This document shows positions 21,401-32,547 of a DNA stretch of 64,000 nucleotides, piece by piece. Every line of letters begins with the position of its first letter. The first letter of the stretch is position 1. A program made the position numbers and the translations under genes. The DNA is from Zygaena filipendulae (taxonomy: Eukaryota > Arthropoda > Insecta > Lepidoptera > Zygaenidae): the NCBI GenBank assembly GCA_907165275.2, contig OU015677.1, forward strand, positions 6,013,001 to 6,077,000, read 5' to 3'. Below the pieces are notes generated by a model. The model saw only the letters and a list, made by a program, of their open reading frames with translations, did not search any database and was not told the origin of the DNA.

Positions 21401-23399
21401 TTCCATATAGCTAGTGTTCATTGTTTTGTTGGAGTTTGTGACTTGTGGCGTAGAGGTCGCCACACTATCATAGTTTTAAACTGAGGTTTCATTTCCAAAG
21501 TCTAGTATTTGACTAAATTTTTGTCCTGTAGATTCATAAAAAATATTAGACACGTATTCTCTCTTTTTTACGTAAGTAAAAAGTAACGGAGATACGTTGA
21601 GTCGAAATGTCACGTAACTCACGTAACGTCACAAGTAGCTACAGTTTTCACCTGCTTATGACGTTACGAGCCCCCACTTCTAAACTTTAATGCACTTTAT
21701 CCAAGTATATTTTCATTGTTTTGGAAAAGCAATGTGTGTCAATTATATTTTTATTATCTAACTGACGGACTAAATGAAAATACTGGTTGCAGATTCCCCT
21801 CACCTGCCACCCTCTAAGAAGTTGCAGACATTATCGTCCCGCTTGGAAACCAACTGGAATGTCTCCTTTATTATCTGCTGCTGCATATCTTCGTTCTGCA
21901 AACCCAAACACGTCGAAATTCTAAGAGTTGTATTCTATTCTATTACATAATATAACAATAAATACAACAAAGTGTTTGGTACAAATCTTTATTTCTTTCT
22001 GAAGAACTTTATTTCTCACTAACGGTCCACTGCAGTTTCACCTGCGTTAGTATCAGAGTTTCTGCAGGAATTCCGGGATAAACTGTACCTACAAACCTTC
22101 ACCCTATCTATTGGTGAAAATCGCATTAAAATCTGGTATGTCGTTTAAGAGATCTAAGCATACATACAGCGACCTTTGTATATAATACATGAAATTCTAT
22201 TTGTTTTGCCTCGCTAAAAGTCGAGAATGGCTGGACCGATTTGGCTAATTTTGATTTTGAAATATTTGTGGAAATTCAGGGAAGGTCTGTATTAAAGAAA
22301 ATTGGGAATTCCTGCGGGAATTCTGAAACTCACGCGCGAAACCGTGGGGCACAACTAGTACTATGTAAAGATAAAGAACTACATAAATTTAATTTCAGAG
22401 AAGACATAAATTTTAACTTAAAATACTTAGATCAAATAAAAACTAACACTAGACTACACTATAAATCCTAAGTAAACTTTGCAAATCCATACACCATCCT
22501 AATCACCACATGCATACGCAACCGGCTTCACTTCGTTGTTCGAGACGTTCCGTCTTAAGTTTTTATTTGGTCTGAGTTAAAATAATACATATTTAGAAAC
22601 TGGCACAGTCAGGGCAACTTAAACTTAATAAAAAGCTTAACATAATATTGTACAGATAAATAATAAATCGGGTAGATAATCACAAACACTATCGGGTAGG
22701 TAAATAATTGCTAAAGGAATTAACAAAGCAGCTATACCTATTTAACTCGTTAAGCAACTAGGGGTATAAAACACACCGAGCCATACACATTCTAGATATG
22801 GTACAAACCACACACCATGGCAACACTCAATTATTTTTCTATGTTAGTATATTGTGATTTTATATTGGTAAGTTTATATGAATTATTTACAATAAATAAT
22901 TAAAGAAATTAACAATTATATGCAGTTGGTTTTATGCATTTTTAATGTAATTTGCAATGTTGTAGTATGGTTTTTTAAAATTTTGTCCAAATGTAAAAAT
23001 TTTTGTCAATTTTTAAAACTGTTTATTGTTTTTGCACTCCTAAATCTATAGGTATATAGGCACATAAAACTAAATGCCTTGCTTCCTTTTATAACAAACA
23101 CTAACATTTTTAGCAATTGAACTCCAAAGAGGTTTCTGTTCTTTTTTAAGTTATTAAATTTGGTATCAAAGCACCCTTTTTCAGGTAAATAAACACATTC
23201 AGAATTTTCAATGGTAATCAAACACTAAAAACAGTCAGAAACATAATTATGGAAAGACAGACAGAAAATTCCGATTTTGGTCTCCTGAATTTCGGTATCT
23301 AAAGGCACCATGTATAGTTAAATCACTTACAAAATATTGATAGAACTTCGATAATCGAGGCTTCCCATGATTGTTGAACACCAATATAGCTTTTATCAT
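18452..23399 (-). CDS. or: AP-3 adaptor complex sigma subunit, seven exons
   Basis: This is the small (sigma) subunit of the AP-3 coat, which sorts membrane cargo from endosomes or the trans-Golgi to lysosomes and pigment granules. Coding exons in transcript order are 23331-23399, 21804-21895, 20909-21020, 19900-19980, 19566-19664, 19164-19271 and 18452-18466. All have GT/AG junctions and the phases join cleanly, giving 191 aa. The protein starts MIKAILVFNNHGKPRLSKFY and contains QQQIIKETFQLVSKRDDN, NFLEGGSLIGGSDYKLIYRH and CVDSSESELGILDLIQ, which are diagnostic AP-3 sigma blocks. The C-terminus is AISAAP-type followed by LPQAIKDLKF. Only one residue (Ser54) is split by an intron. Introns hold two minisatellites and several MITE/Helitron-like copies. 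Losing AP-3 subunits gives eye-colour phenotypes in insects (Drosophila orange). Confidence 0.96.
18527..18776 (-). mobile_element. Helitron-like/other repeat in AP-3 sigma intron 6
   Basis: It starts ACTAGCTGTCCCGCGCGG and passes CCTCCAAGTTTCAGGTCTCT and GGCTGGGCGTTGATC. It ends AAAACTTTTTATATGTATAG. The left end matches the common family but the body is different, so it is a separate subfamily sharing that end. A diverged common-family fragment follows at about 18785-18905. Confidence 0.6.
18912..19150 (+). repeat. 16-bp minisatellite in AP-3 sigma intron 6
   Basis: Units of the type CCACTACCCTGCACGT repeat about fifteen times, becoming more regular toward the right. The array ends only about 14 nt from the exon 6 splice donor. 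The plus-strand frame through it is an accident of the repeat. Confidence 0.88.
19164..19271 (-). CDS. or: AP-3 sigma coding exon 6
   Basis: Residues 152-187, AGISAAPARAVSAVKSMNLP followed by a Gln/Arg-rich stretch to LPQAIK. The donor GTACCC runs directly into a 16-bp minisatellite in the intron. Confidence 0.94.
19336..19530 (-). mobile_element. Helitron-like repeat in AP-3 sigma intron 5
   Basis: A copy from CCTGCGGTTTCACCCGCGG to TTTATAATATCAGTAT. Its middle is the GTTACTCGGGGATGTAAG variant also seen at 59729-59925 and 61177-61345. Confidence 0.65.
19566..19664 (-). CDS. or: AP-3 sigma coding exon 5
   Basis: Residues 119-151, containing ELVMGGMVLQTNMAEIL and the start of the C-terminal helical tail. 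It is phase 0 on both sides, with a GTACAG donor. Confidence 0.95.
19900..19980 (-). CDS. or: AP-3 sigma coding exon 4
   Basis: Residues 92-118, VFVETLDKCFENVCELDLIF followed by HADAAHQ. It is phase 0 on both sides. The HADAAHQ end is less typical than the preceding conserved stretch. Confidence 0.95.
20032..20335 (-). repeat. 21-bp minisatellite in AP-3 sigma intron 3
   Basis: About fourteen units of GAACGCTGACTTAGTTTATC type, period 21. The minus strand stays open as repeats of the heptad LSQRSDK or LSQCSGK. It lies within the intron between exons 3 and 4. A truncated Helitron-like end follows at 20340-20420. Confidence 0.88.
20545..20734 (-). mobile_element. Helitron-like repeat in AP-3 sigma intron 3
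   Basis: Nearly full length, from ACTAGCTGTTCCTCGGGG to TTTATAATATTAGTAAGGAT. Confidence 0.7.
20909..21020 (-). CDS. or: AP-3 sigma coding exon 3
   Basis: Residues 54-91, the most conserved part (GGSDYKLIYRHYATLYFVF then CVDSSESELG). The acceptor is ATCAG and the donor is GTGGGT. Confidence 0.96.
21503..21785 (-). mobile_element. CRE-type MITE, degenerate copy A (AP-3 sigma intron 2)
   Basis: Shares the TTTGACTAAATTTTTGTCC end, the ACACGTATTC box, the ACGTCAC region and the CTGACGGACTAAAT end with better copies at 53149-53480 and 31897-32227. Its central palindromes are mutated. Confidence 0.65.
21804..21895 (-). CDS. or: AP-3 sigma coding exon 2
   Basis: Residues 24-53 plus two bases of Ser54. 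The acceptor is TTTGCAG at 21896 and the donor is GTGAGG at 21803. It encodes the MQQQIIKETFQLVSKRDDN segment. Confidence 0.96.
22022..22360. mobile_element. Helitron-like fragments in AP-3 sigma intron 1
   Basis: A reverse fragment (GCAGTTTCACCTGCGTTAGT and following) lies at about 22030-22095. A plus-strand right end (GGGAATTCCTGCGGGAATTC ... ACCGTGGGGCACAACTAGT) lies at about 22200-22361. Confidence 0.5.
23331..23399 (-). CDS. or: AP-3 sigma coding exon 1
   Basis: Residues 1-23, from the ATG at 23399 to a phase-0 GTAAG donor at 23330. Exon 1 ends after QYF, at the start of the longin-like fold. Confidence 0.95.
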
Positions 23400-24500
23400 T
23401 GTGCTAGATTATACAGCTGTTGGGAGTTAGTTAAAAGTCATCGAATCATTTGTTTAGAATCGACATGAACCCAGTACCTATACAATGAAAATGTAAAGAT
23501 AATGAATTATGAGGAATTAGGAATTTATTTTCTTAAGTATTGAGAGGTTTATATGGTAAAGCAAAGAGAATATAACTAAATAAATAAATAAATAACCACT
23601 ACGTGGGCTTAAGCTCCACTAATTTCACCCCAAAAAAGACTAATGAAAATAATGAAATTCCTTAATTTGTAAAAAAACTACCACAATGCAAAAATCTGTC
23701 TTTAGCTGATGACATTGACATTTGACAATAAAATGACAACCACAAGATTTTTTATTTATCCTATATAGGAAAGGCTAAGAGTACAGGGCCCATACTGCCA
23801 CAACCACAAGATTATAGAAGTTAGATGACAACTGACAGCTTACCTATCTTCTTTTTATGGACTTTTGCATTTAACGCATTTAGCCAGTTTCAAATAAAAT
23901 TTATATCAATATTATTTCTTATTGAAATGCTTCGTTTTATGGTTTGAAATTGCAAGCCATGGTACTATGGCTCGCAAGAACTTTCTTGGAGCTCCTGGAG
24001 GAAACCGAAGAAATCATCTTGAAATGTCATAATATCTTCTTGAGCACATAAAAAACCATCATTGTGAAAATTTTTATTCAATACAGTTGTACAACAATAC
24101 AATACATTGTAGTGTCAACAAAGAAAAACTGTTGTTGTCGTCTTACGTTTATGAAAGTACGACGGTACGGTTTATACCACCCGCCTTGTAGTGGTTACCT
24201 TCTCTCTGGTATTAATATAAAGTTTGTGTTACTTGCGTTGAGTATTTTTTAACAGAGTCCAATAATAAATGTGGATTAGCCGTTACCAAATCCCTCCTAT
24301 GAAAATGATATAATATATTTTTTTGGGCGTGGTGCGACTGTGATTACAAAGAAATGTGACTTAGTTTTGCAAATGTGTTATGGAATTTTGTGTTTTGCCT
24401 CTCCTGAAACCACGTTTACAAAGAATTACATGAACCATGGTTTTTGAAAAGCAATTGATAGATAAAACCACGATTTTAAAGAAAAAAAAATAGTATTGGC
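23400..24500. other. Upstream region of AP-3 sigma; no gene
   Basis: This must contain the 5'UTR and promoter of the minus-strand AP-3 sigma gene, but I see no TATA box or clear initiator. TGACATTTGACA-like repeats occur at 23707-23840. No other exon is seen. Confidence 0.4.
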
Positions 24501-24506
24501 TCAAAT

Positions 24507-24716
24507 CTATGTCAGGGCTTTTGGCGGGATTTTAGCAGTGACGGACGTCAGTTTTATTTATTTGTTTTGTAAATTAGTTTATTGTGATTAATATTTGTGT
24601 GAACGTGGTGGATTTTCAATAATAGTGATGAAATGAACAGTTTGTGGAAACAGTGAAATAAGATGAAATGGGGCGTTCATCGGGCGTTTAACTGTGAAGA
24701 GTTGCTGCCAAACATT
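24507..24716 (+). repeat. Dispersed repeat paired with 3641-3897
   Basis: The inverted partner of the copy near the left edge. It lacks an internal block of about 50 nt present there. Confidence 0.7.
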
Positions 24717-24844
24717 CCGGTAAAGCATCGAAATACATCTCACCAATGCATTTCGATGTAAATAACTTAAAGACGAAGAAAAATAAAATACTGAATTGGC
24801 TGTATGGACTTAGCTTCCTTTGCCTTACCCATTGGGGTAAATTT

Positions 24845-26095
24845 AACAAAAAAAATCGAGTCTTCTTCTTCTTCTTCTTTAATAATGGCGTCTATAATTA
24901 TAATGGGAACCAGGAATTCACAACACGAAAATGTACGACACTGGAATGTACAGCACTGGAATGCGCGACACTGGATTGTACGACACCGGAATGTACAGCA
25001 CCGGAATTGGTGACACCGCTCCTATTGGTCGATGAAATCACGCCTCCTTTCTTTGTGCTCGTTTACGTTACTTACCTAAATACTGGGTCAAGTTATTGTC
25101 AAATACGGCACATATATTTTATGTTAGATTTTTTGGTGATGATTATTAGGTTTCATGTTAGTGTTTATGCCCATTACGTTATTATGTTACAGTCTATAGG
25201 CAGGATAATCAAACAACGGACCACTCTATATATTTTACTGTATAGACTTAGAGTACAATACACTAAATCTGGTCCCTTAGTTTACACCTTATAATTATTA
25301 TTTCCACGAGCTATATGCCCTATACAGATTGTACAGATTATAAAAGTTACGAAAAGAAAGGAACCAAAACTGTATTAACTGGCGAACGGGAAGCGACTGG
25401 CGAGCGGTTAGCTTCGCCTGATTTACGTCACCTTTCCTACACCTATCCTATAGTAGGTACTAGTGTGGCGATGATGTCACTATAAGCTGTTTATTGAAAT
25501 AAGTAAAAAGTAATGAGAACATTACTATCAAGGCCACATCATGAACAGATTTCAAAGTAGTACACCCGACATTCTTTATTAGGTTAGGTTCTTACTGATG
25601 ACCAGGTCTCGCGAGCCGAGCGAGCGTAGCGAGCGTGCCGCGGTAGCGGCCGGCGATGCGCTAAAGACAAAATAAGGTGACATTTATTCGATTAATTCTT
25701 AGGTGTGACCACGAAGTTTCGATATATTATGCAAAAAAAAGAATATAACAAGTTGTAACAATTCATTAAAGTGAAAAATAATAATTACGTTACTAAATAT
25801 TACACTTGGACTTGTTATTTGAATTTCCATCAGATTTTGAGACAGTAACTACTAACTACCTACTACCTGCATTGTATTGAATACTACTAAACGGAGCACG
25901 AAGTCGGCTAGGCCATGAAATCCGGTGTCGCCAATTCCGGTGCTGTACATTCCGGTGTCGTACAATCTCGTGTCGTGCATTCCGGTGTCGCCTTTTCCGG
26001 TGCTGTACAATACAGGGACTCATTATAATTTGCCAATGACAATGTTTCTTAATAATAACAATCTCTTCATCTACTTCTTCAATTGTGGCGAAACG
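24845..26095. mobile_element. Foldback element with inverted 15-bp minisatellite arms
   Basis: At 24925-25015 five 15-bp units (CGACACTGGAATGTA type) precede GGTGACACCG and a GATGAAATCACGCC/GTGCTCGTTTA segment. The same arrangement appears reversed at 25880-26015. Both arms then share a diverged TAATTATAATGGG block and an AGAAG-type tract. The spacer is about 0.9 kb and non-coding. It includes a short CpG-rich patch (25600-25670). Confidence 0.6.
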
Positions 26096-26099
26096 CCAA

Positions 26100-28725
26100 T
26101 GACATATTAGATTGTTCCCCAAGTTAAAACATGACTCTTTTGAATCGAGTCTATGTCAATTGTCAAATATTTACATTTACATTTTGTCATTTTCATTTAT
26201 TATCTGTAGGCTGTAGCGCTTCGCGCAGTGTCGCTCGTGGTTGTCACAACTCGAATAAAAAATCGCGAAAAAACTTACTAAACACAAGAAGTGTGTGAAT
26301 AGAACTGTTATTAGTATAAATAGTGTTTTTTTTCTAGAGAAATATTGAGTGGAAGTTTCATCAGACGCAGCGGATTTGTTGTTAGCGCGATTCACCGATG
26401 CGGGTTAGTAAGATTCAGTTATGTCAGATCGTTATTTGTATGTCTTTATTTAGAAGCCGGGTTTTGGCTCCAGCGGTGTCGTATTGCTGTTAAATTGATG
26501 CTACCACATTTCGTGTTGATATTACCTGATCGTCCCGTTCGGAGAGATCACGAGGCCACCGCAATCGCGCAATATTTTGATGCGAGATTTCTACCACTGC
26601 ATACGTCGTTCTAATACTTTTACCTACTTTTTACAAGATGCGATTTCGCGTATTGCAACGTGATTCAGGGCATCACATGCTGTTGAGACGGGAACACGAG
26701 TTTAGTTACTAATGCCAACTCATGAGGTCAAATCAGTGGCCAGAGTTTAGCATTTTAATTTTTAACAACAAATGTTTGTAAACATAGATAACATATTGAT
26801 ACAGAACCACTGGGTTTTTTTATTTCTAAAATTATCATTGTTATTTACTCACAATTTTCGAATTCGAAACAAAATAAATCATTTGAGCCAGTATACAAAT
26901 TGTTTGAAGTCTCTCTGACCTATATTGTCTTATAACGTTGACCAGTTGTTGACCAACTGTAGCAGATAGAAAGTTGGACACTTTCACTCGTGGTTGGTGT
27001 GTTATATGTGCTAATTTATCTCATATAATATGTAGCTATAATCATTATATATTAGTATCTGTTATACCAACAAAGTTTTTAAATTGCTATTTGTATGTTA
27101 TTCACTTTTTAATGTGCAAAATATTAAATTGATGTAAAAATATTGTTGGTCCTTGAATGACTCTTCATAATATTATGTTTGCATAGACCTTGTCTTTCAT
27201 TAGATATGCCACTATGTTGTAAAATGAATTCCATTGTGTATAAGTCAACACTATCCAGTAAGTCATTGAAAACACATTTTTATTGCCCAATGCAAATGAT
27301 GCGTACAAAACTTGTTTTTCCTCTTGCATAATCTGCAATCAGTAATCAGATCAGAGAGAAAAATGTAATAATTTCTTAATAGATAAATAAAACTTTACCT
27401 ACAGTTTAAATTCAATCTTTTATCATTGTAATAAAAGTCTTAGTTAAACAAATGACACTCAAATGATACAAAAACAATGTTTGTAATATTTACAATTCAC
27501 TTGCAAGAAGCTTATCTAATTTGTTTAAAGAATAAAATCATTTTGTAGCTTGTGATGAGATGTCTATATGATTAACATATAAAAATAAACAGGACAAGTT
27601 TGTATAGCTACATTTACATAATAAAACACATTTTAAGTAAATAAATATTCTAAATATATTCTAAATAAATATTATAAATATAATAATATATTCTAAATAA
27701 ATATTATAAATATAATAATATATTCTAAATAAATATTCTAAATATTTCTTCCGCTGATAAAAGCTACAAAAAAAACTACAGATCTATATGTATATCTATA
27801 TTAAAAATAGTTTTGCAAAGTTCAATGGACATTAATATCCTATTGGACATGATAGTACACTTCTTTACCATTTTTAGCTGTTCATCCATGTGTCTACCAC
27901 ACATGTTATAGGTATGTACATTTCGTGGAAATTGGCATCTTGATAGTTTATTTCCTAGATGGCTAATTAGTAATTATTTGATTCTGACACAGCAGCACGT
28001 TCCTGAGGGGTTCCCAAAGTTAAATAAAAAAACCATGCACCAGCTTGTCACACCTCTAAAGTAATATTATAAACCAGCTGACTCGGCAGACATTTTTGCA
28101 AATCTGTGACTGTTGTTATGCTCGAACATACATAAAAAAAATACCTCCTCCTATGAATGAATGAATTGAATGAATTTTATTGAAAACTTTGTTACTTTTT
28201 CTAATACAAAGAGCTGCTGGTTTCTGATGTAGGATAAACCTGTGTTTCAGAAGCCAGCGTTACCAACTCGTAGTGCTTCACTATATAAATAACAGAAGTC
28301 TTAAAAAATTTGAATACACTATGTACTACACTATGCTATACTTACCTACAACTTATCAGTTTAAGACCGATAAAAACCAAACTTACTCCTTTCTAATCTC
28401 ACTGTGTCCCTCCTATGTCACAATACACAGTACGAGTGTAGTATAGTGTACCTAGTGTAGTATAGTGTTGAGCGAGGTCAGTTAGTGAACGCAGGCGTAT
28501 GTGAGCGCCATATTTAAATCAGCTTCATAGTAACTAGGGTTGTCGAAAATATGCCGTACAGTATAGCCGTCTTCTTTATTATTTGTGGCGTTTATATCGC
28601 GCGGTTGCACGGTAGTTCCGCCACTGTCCAGATAAAAATGTTATTAAAACTATTGGTAAAGTCGTACGGTGAAGCTTGCTGCCTGAGCGAACGTGGTTTT
28701 CGCGCGAGAAGCAGTCATTTGCTCA
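26100..28725. other. AT-rich non-coding stretch
   Basis: A TATAAATAG box lies at 26315-26323 without a well-spaced initiator. A 32-bp AT tandem repeat occupies 27657-27740 (about 2.5 units). Open frames at 26345-26614 and 28551-28751 have no recognisable motif. No gene is supported. Confidence 0.45.
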
Positions 28726-28824
28726 GCCCCCTTAGCCAAGTTGACAATTGACGATCTTTATTGCCGTAGAAAACTAAGGAACTATAGTTAAACGATTAAA
28801 GATTGTCCAATTGGCTAAGGGGGC
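28726..28824. mobile_element. 99-bp MITE, GCCCCCTTAGCCAAG family
   Basis: GCCCCCTTAGCCAAGTTGAC at the left is matched by the complement TTGGCTAAGGGGGC at the right. This short copy is compact and non-coding. Confidence 0.8.
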
Positions 28825-29119
28825 TGGTTACACAAAATGGCGTGGATGCAGCCAAATTGCCTAAAGTTGTGCTCTAGTGAAAAAATGCTGTTACCTACTC
28901 ATTTAACCTATTTATTTATTTTTTGTTAAGCACTTCTGGCAACCCTATATCGAAATTCAGCTCTAGGTGCATAACTAACAACACATAATTGGCACGGACA
29001 CTACCCGTTTAATGTGTACCGGTCTACTCTCACTCAAACAGCTGGGATGCGGGAATCGGTTCCGTCGTTTATTTTTGTGTCGATAAAAATTGTGATAAAA
29101 ATGGATTATGCGTTCGGAA

Positions 29120-29355
29120 TTCGGATCAAACGCCGCGAGGCGTAGGTTCAAACCCTAACAATGAGCTTGAGCTGTCGGTGAAGGAAAACATCGTGAGGGA
29201 ACCATAGCATGGTGGTAGGGCGCTCTCTAGTGCCCGGTTGGCTAGCCGGCTTTCCAACTTAAAGGTTAGTGGTGAAACTAACTTAACCTAGGTAACCTAA
29301 GTTGGAAATCTGTCGCCGAGCACCTATCGGTGTGTTCCGGCAGCCCCACTTGCAA
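29120..29355 (+). mobile_element. tRNA-derived SINE, family 2
   Basis: A B-box-like GTAGGTTCAAACCCT is followed by GTCGGTGAAGGAAAACATCG, GAGGGAACCATAGCATGGT and CGGTGTGTTCCGGCAGCC. Related copies are at 33908-34135, 54462-54850 and 63853-63950. Confidence 0.65.
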
Positions 29356-29727
29356 AGCTAAGATGCGCGCCACGATATGTTTATCGAACGAAAGATAAAA
29401 TTTTCGACACGACAAATATTTGTGGGCGTCCAAGCAAAAAAGTGCAGTAGTGGGGTATTGAGTTAAGACTAGATTCGGTTAAACATTTTTTTATCACTGG
29501 TAGACAAAACGATATAATATTATGTCGACGAGAATCGATAAAATGGCTCGATAAATTTTGTCGTGTTGCGCATCCTAGAGGCCGATCCGCACACAACAGT
29601 GCCGACACGTGACGGACAGTTCCGTACCGTACCGTTCCGTGAAGTGCTATTCGCACATGTCAGTACCGACGCGACGCGTGCAGTGATTTTTAGTACCTAC
29701 CTTGCAGCAGTTTGACGTGCTAGTAAA

Positions 29728-29889
29728 ATGCCTCGATATTCAAGATCACAGTTAGCTGCGATTGCTTTATTATTAGATGAAGGCGAAGAAAATGTGAGAA
29801 GAAAGAAATGGGTTCATAACGCGTGGAGGAAAAGGGAAGACGAAGGAGAGTTCGCCACCCTTTATAAGCATCTGATAGATGATGAATGC
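29728..29889 (+). pseudogene. Harbinger transposase N-terminal remnant
   Basis: Codons from ATG at 29728 read MPRYSRSQLAAIALLLDEGE and then RKKWVHNAWRKREDEGEFAT followed by LYKHLIDDE. WVH..W..R..EGEF..LY..L..DE is the typical start of insect HARBI1-like transposases. The catalytic DDE domain is missing; after about residue 54 the sequence belongs to the reversed MADF gene. Confidence 0.82.
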
Positions 29890-29901
29890 TGTTGTTGTTG
29901 C

Positions 29902-29991
29902 TTTAAAATTATTGTCCATGTATTTTCTGTGGGAAAGGTCATAAATAGCAGGGTGTACACGGACCAATTCAATTAACTTTTCGTCGTCCAT
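29902..29991 (-). pseudogene. Harbinger MADF (Myb-like) protein N-terminal remnant
   Basis: From ATG at 29991 the minus strand encodes MDDEKLIELVRVHPAIYDLS and then HRKYMDNNFK, the start of a MADF DNA-binding domain (LI.LV..HP..YD...Y). Autonomous Harbingers carry such a gene opposite the transposase. Only the first 30 residues remain. Confidence 0.8.
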
Positions 29992-30214
29992 CTTGAAACA
30001 CTGCGACCGTATCAGGCAAAATATTGTCCGCCACAAATTCACGTCGGATCACGGCGAATGCCGGAGCAGCACTGACATCACTGAACGTCACTGTCACTGA
30101 CGAGTGCGGATAGCGTCGTACAAAATGTATGCTACAATATCATATTTCACTGACACTGACTGAACGGCACGTGTCGGCACTGTGCCGGCACTGTTGTGTG
30201 CGGATCGGCCTTAG

Positions 30215-31745
30215 CTCGGCTGGTCGGCAACGCACCTGCACGCCTTCTGGTGTTGCAGATGTCTTTGTCTATGGGCGACGGTGGTCACTTACCACCAGGT
30301 GTGCCACCTGCCCGTTTTCCCCCTATGACATAAAAAGGCTGTTTCCCTCTAACTTTGCCCTTTGGTAATTTCGGAGTTAGCTCAAACTCAAACCCAGTTT
30401 TTTTTTTATGATTCGCAACGCCAAAGGCGCGTGATGAATGGATTGTAAATTATTGCAATACCTAATTAGTCCTGAAAATTATTTTTATAATTTTTTTTAT
30501 CTCATATTATTTCGCTTGGTCACAGTCCACAGATAATATAATGCTATTCGATTCAGTTCACGGTTTTAGAAGGAAATGTATGAGTAGATTCTAACTTTTA
30601 CACCTACTTCTAGTAGATATGTAAACATAGAGAGCTTCTAAAGGGGTTCGTTGCATCCTGTCAAATTATATTATATTTATTAACCTAAGTAGCGCGAATA
30701 AGATTTCCTGATCATAAGATTAATAAAAAAAATGACGGAGAGAAATGTACACTAATGTTTAAAAGTAAAGTTTTTAGTTTGGTTGTGAGTGGTTAACTAT
30801 GGAACTAATTCCAAAATTCTTTCACAGTAAGCTACACCATCCACGAGTGGATACTATTATGAGTTCCCGAAGGAGTTCTAAAGAGCGCTCTGGTGCAACC
30901 GCGTAGGAATAGATACAGTTAATTGAATTCTTAGAGTAGTTAGTTGACTTTTAAAACTACCTTATAGCAATCATATTTTCCGTGCACGACCGTGGATTAG
31001 AATCCAAAACGCATTTTTTTATTTCTCTATGTTTGTCTGTACGTGCATCACGCGAAAACTACTGCACGGGATGGAAGACCTACCTACCTGTGTGCACTGT
31101 GTGTGCACAACGCACGGCGCGCTCGTCACTCTATAGTCTATTCTATTTTTGAATCGGTTGAAATAAACTCGCTGCATTATATTTTAAGTTTGTTACCAAC
31201 CAGTAACCTAGTTCTGGAGAAAGAGTCGTCTAATATATTGTGGGTATTTCATAATATTTCACGGTTTCACTTCTCCAGAGAGAAAACTGGGTACCCAACT
31301 ACCCACCCTATGCTATTAGTGGATCTAAAATAGAGTAACCATACACCTACCAAATTTCCTGAAAATTAATTCTCATGAAAAAAATTAATGCTTGTTTATG
31401 TTTTACTATAGCAAGCAAATAAACCGTCTGAGCTAAACACAAGGCAGTCATCTTTCATCTTGATATTACCCACAGTCATTAAATAATACATATAGATGTC
31501 AAATAAAGATAGAACACTCATTCCAAATCGAAAGATAAGTCAAAACAATTTTCCCTCCAAACTACCAATCGGTAACACAGCGCCGGCTGTTGTCCGAGCG
31601 TCTGGCAAAGACAACGGGCGGCATACAGCCGCCGGCGCCGGTGACACGTCTGACATCGAAGCTGCGACCTCGCGGTCAGGGGCGCACGCGTCCACGCAAT
31701 ACTGGTCATTTTTATTCAATAGACAATATAAATATTGCGTAGCCT
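30215..31745. other. No gene recognised
   Basis: Several short open frames (for example 31043-31333 and 31496-31774) lack motifs or splice context. A GC-richer patch lies at 31580-31700. Nothing is supported. Confidence 0.45.
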
Positions 31746-32254
31746 GCCCCCTTAGCCAAGTTGTCAGTCTATAATCGTCAACCTATAGAAAACTCAGGAA
31801 CGGAATCGTCAGTCACGCAAAATCGGACTTTAGATTGGACGATTTTACGTAACTACGTGTCATGACGATTCGTTCCTTAGTTTTCTATGCATTAACAATA
31901 GGCTATTTGACTATTTTTTTTTCTTAGTCCGTCTTGTAGATTAATAAAAAATATTGGACACGTATTTTTTCTTTTTTTACGTAATCAAAAAATAACAGAG
32001 ATACATTGAGTTGAAATTTCGCGTGACGTCACTAACTAGTGCAGTTTGTATGGCGGCTTGTAGAGGTAAGTGACGTCACGAGCCCCCACCCTAAACTTTA
32101 ATGCGCTTTATCTCTGTGTATTTTCATTTATTTAAAAAATAAAAAAATACGTGTCTAATGATTTTTAATTTTCTAAAAGACGGACTAATTAAAATTTTGA
32201 TTTTCAAAAGTTGTCAACATCCCTATTGTAGATTGTCAATTTGGCTAAGGGGGC
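31746..32254. mobile_element. GCCCCCTTAGCCAAG-family MITE carrying a nested MITE
   Basis: The outer TIRs GCCCCCTTAGCCAAGTTG (31746) and their complement (ending 32254) match the compact 28726-28824 copy. The extra length comes from a second MITE at 31897-32227 inserted near the right end. Confidence 0.75.
31897..32227 (-). mobile_element. CRE-type MITE, copy B
   Basis: It runs from AATAGGCTATTTGACTA to GTCAACATCCCTATT. It carries perfect TGACGTCA palindromes at 32024-32031 and 32071-32078, separated by a GTATGGCGGC segment. Confidence 0.75.
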
Positions 32255-32547
32255 GTTCGGACTTCGTTAGAGGCGAGAGAGTGTTTAGACTACTTATTAT
32301 AAATCGTTTTCCTCACTCAATAGGTACACGATACCTAGGTACACAGATAGATAAAATTGGTAGGCATAGAGATTCTTACCTCTATGGCATAGAGCGGCAT
32401 TAAAATTGATACCTAGTCATAGAACGGCGTTGCGCACGCACAGGCATGGAGCTGAAACTGTTAACGTCTTTGCGCCGTTTTACGCACACTTCGATTGTTT
32501 TTGTAGTTTCGAATTTCGAACTAAATTTTGAATGAAACTATATCGCT

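Larger units (their letters stand above)
29579..30211. mobile_element. Internally deleted PIF/Harbinger element
   Basis: A 633-bp element has TIRs beginning AGGCCGATCCGCACACAACA at 29579, with the exact complement ending at 30211. The 3-bp duplication TAG flanks it (29576-29578 and 30212-30214). It keeps the 5' end of the transposase gene (29728-29889, plus) and of the accessory MADF gene (29902-29991, minus). They face each other across a deletion junction. It is therefore a non-autonomous derivative of a full Harbinger. Confidence 0.88.

Noticed and set aside
24746..25294. 182-aa plus-strand frame with TTLECTALECA-type repeats
   Set aside because: The repetitive part is the 15-bp minisatellite in a foldback arm; the remainder is AT-rich and featureless.
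26315..26370. TATAAATAG as a promoter
   Set aside because: The nearest TCA-type initiators are about 45-48 nt downstream, too far, and no donor-ended exon follows convincingly.
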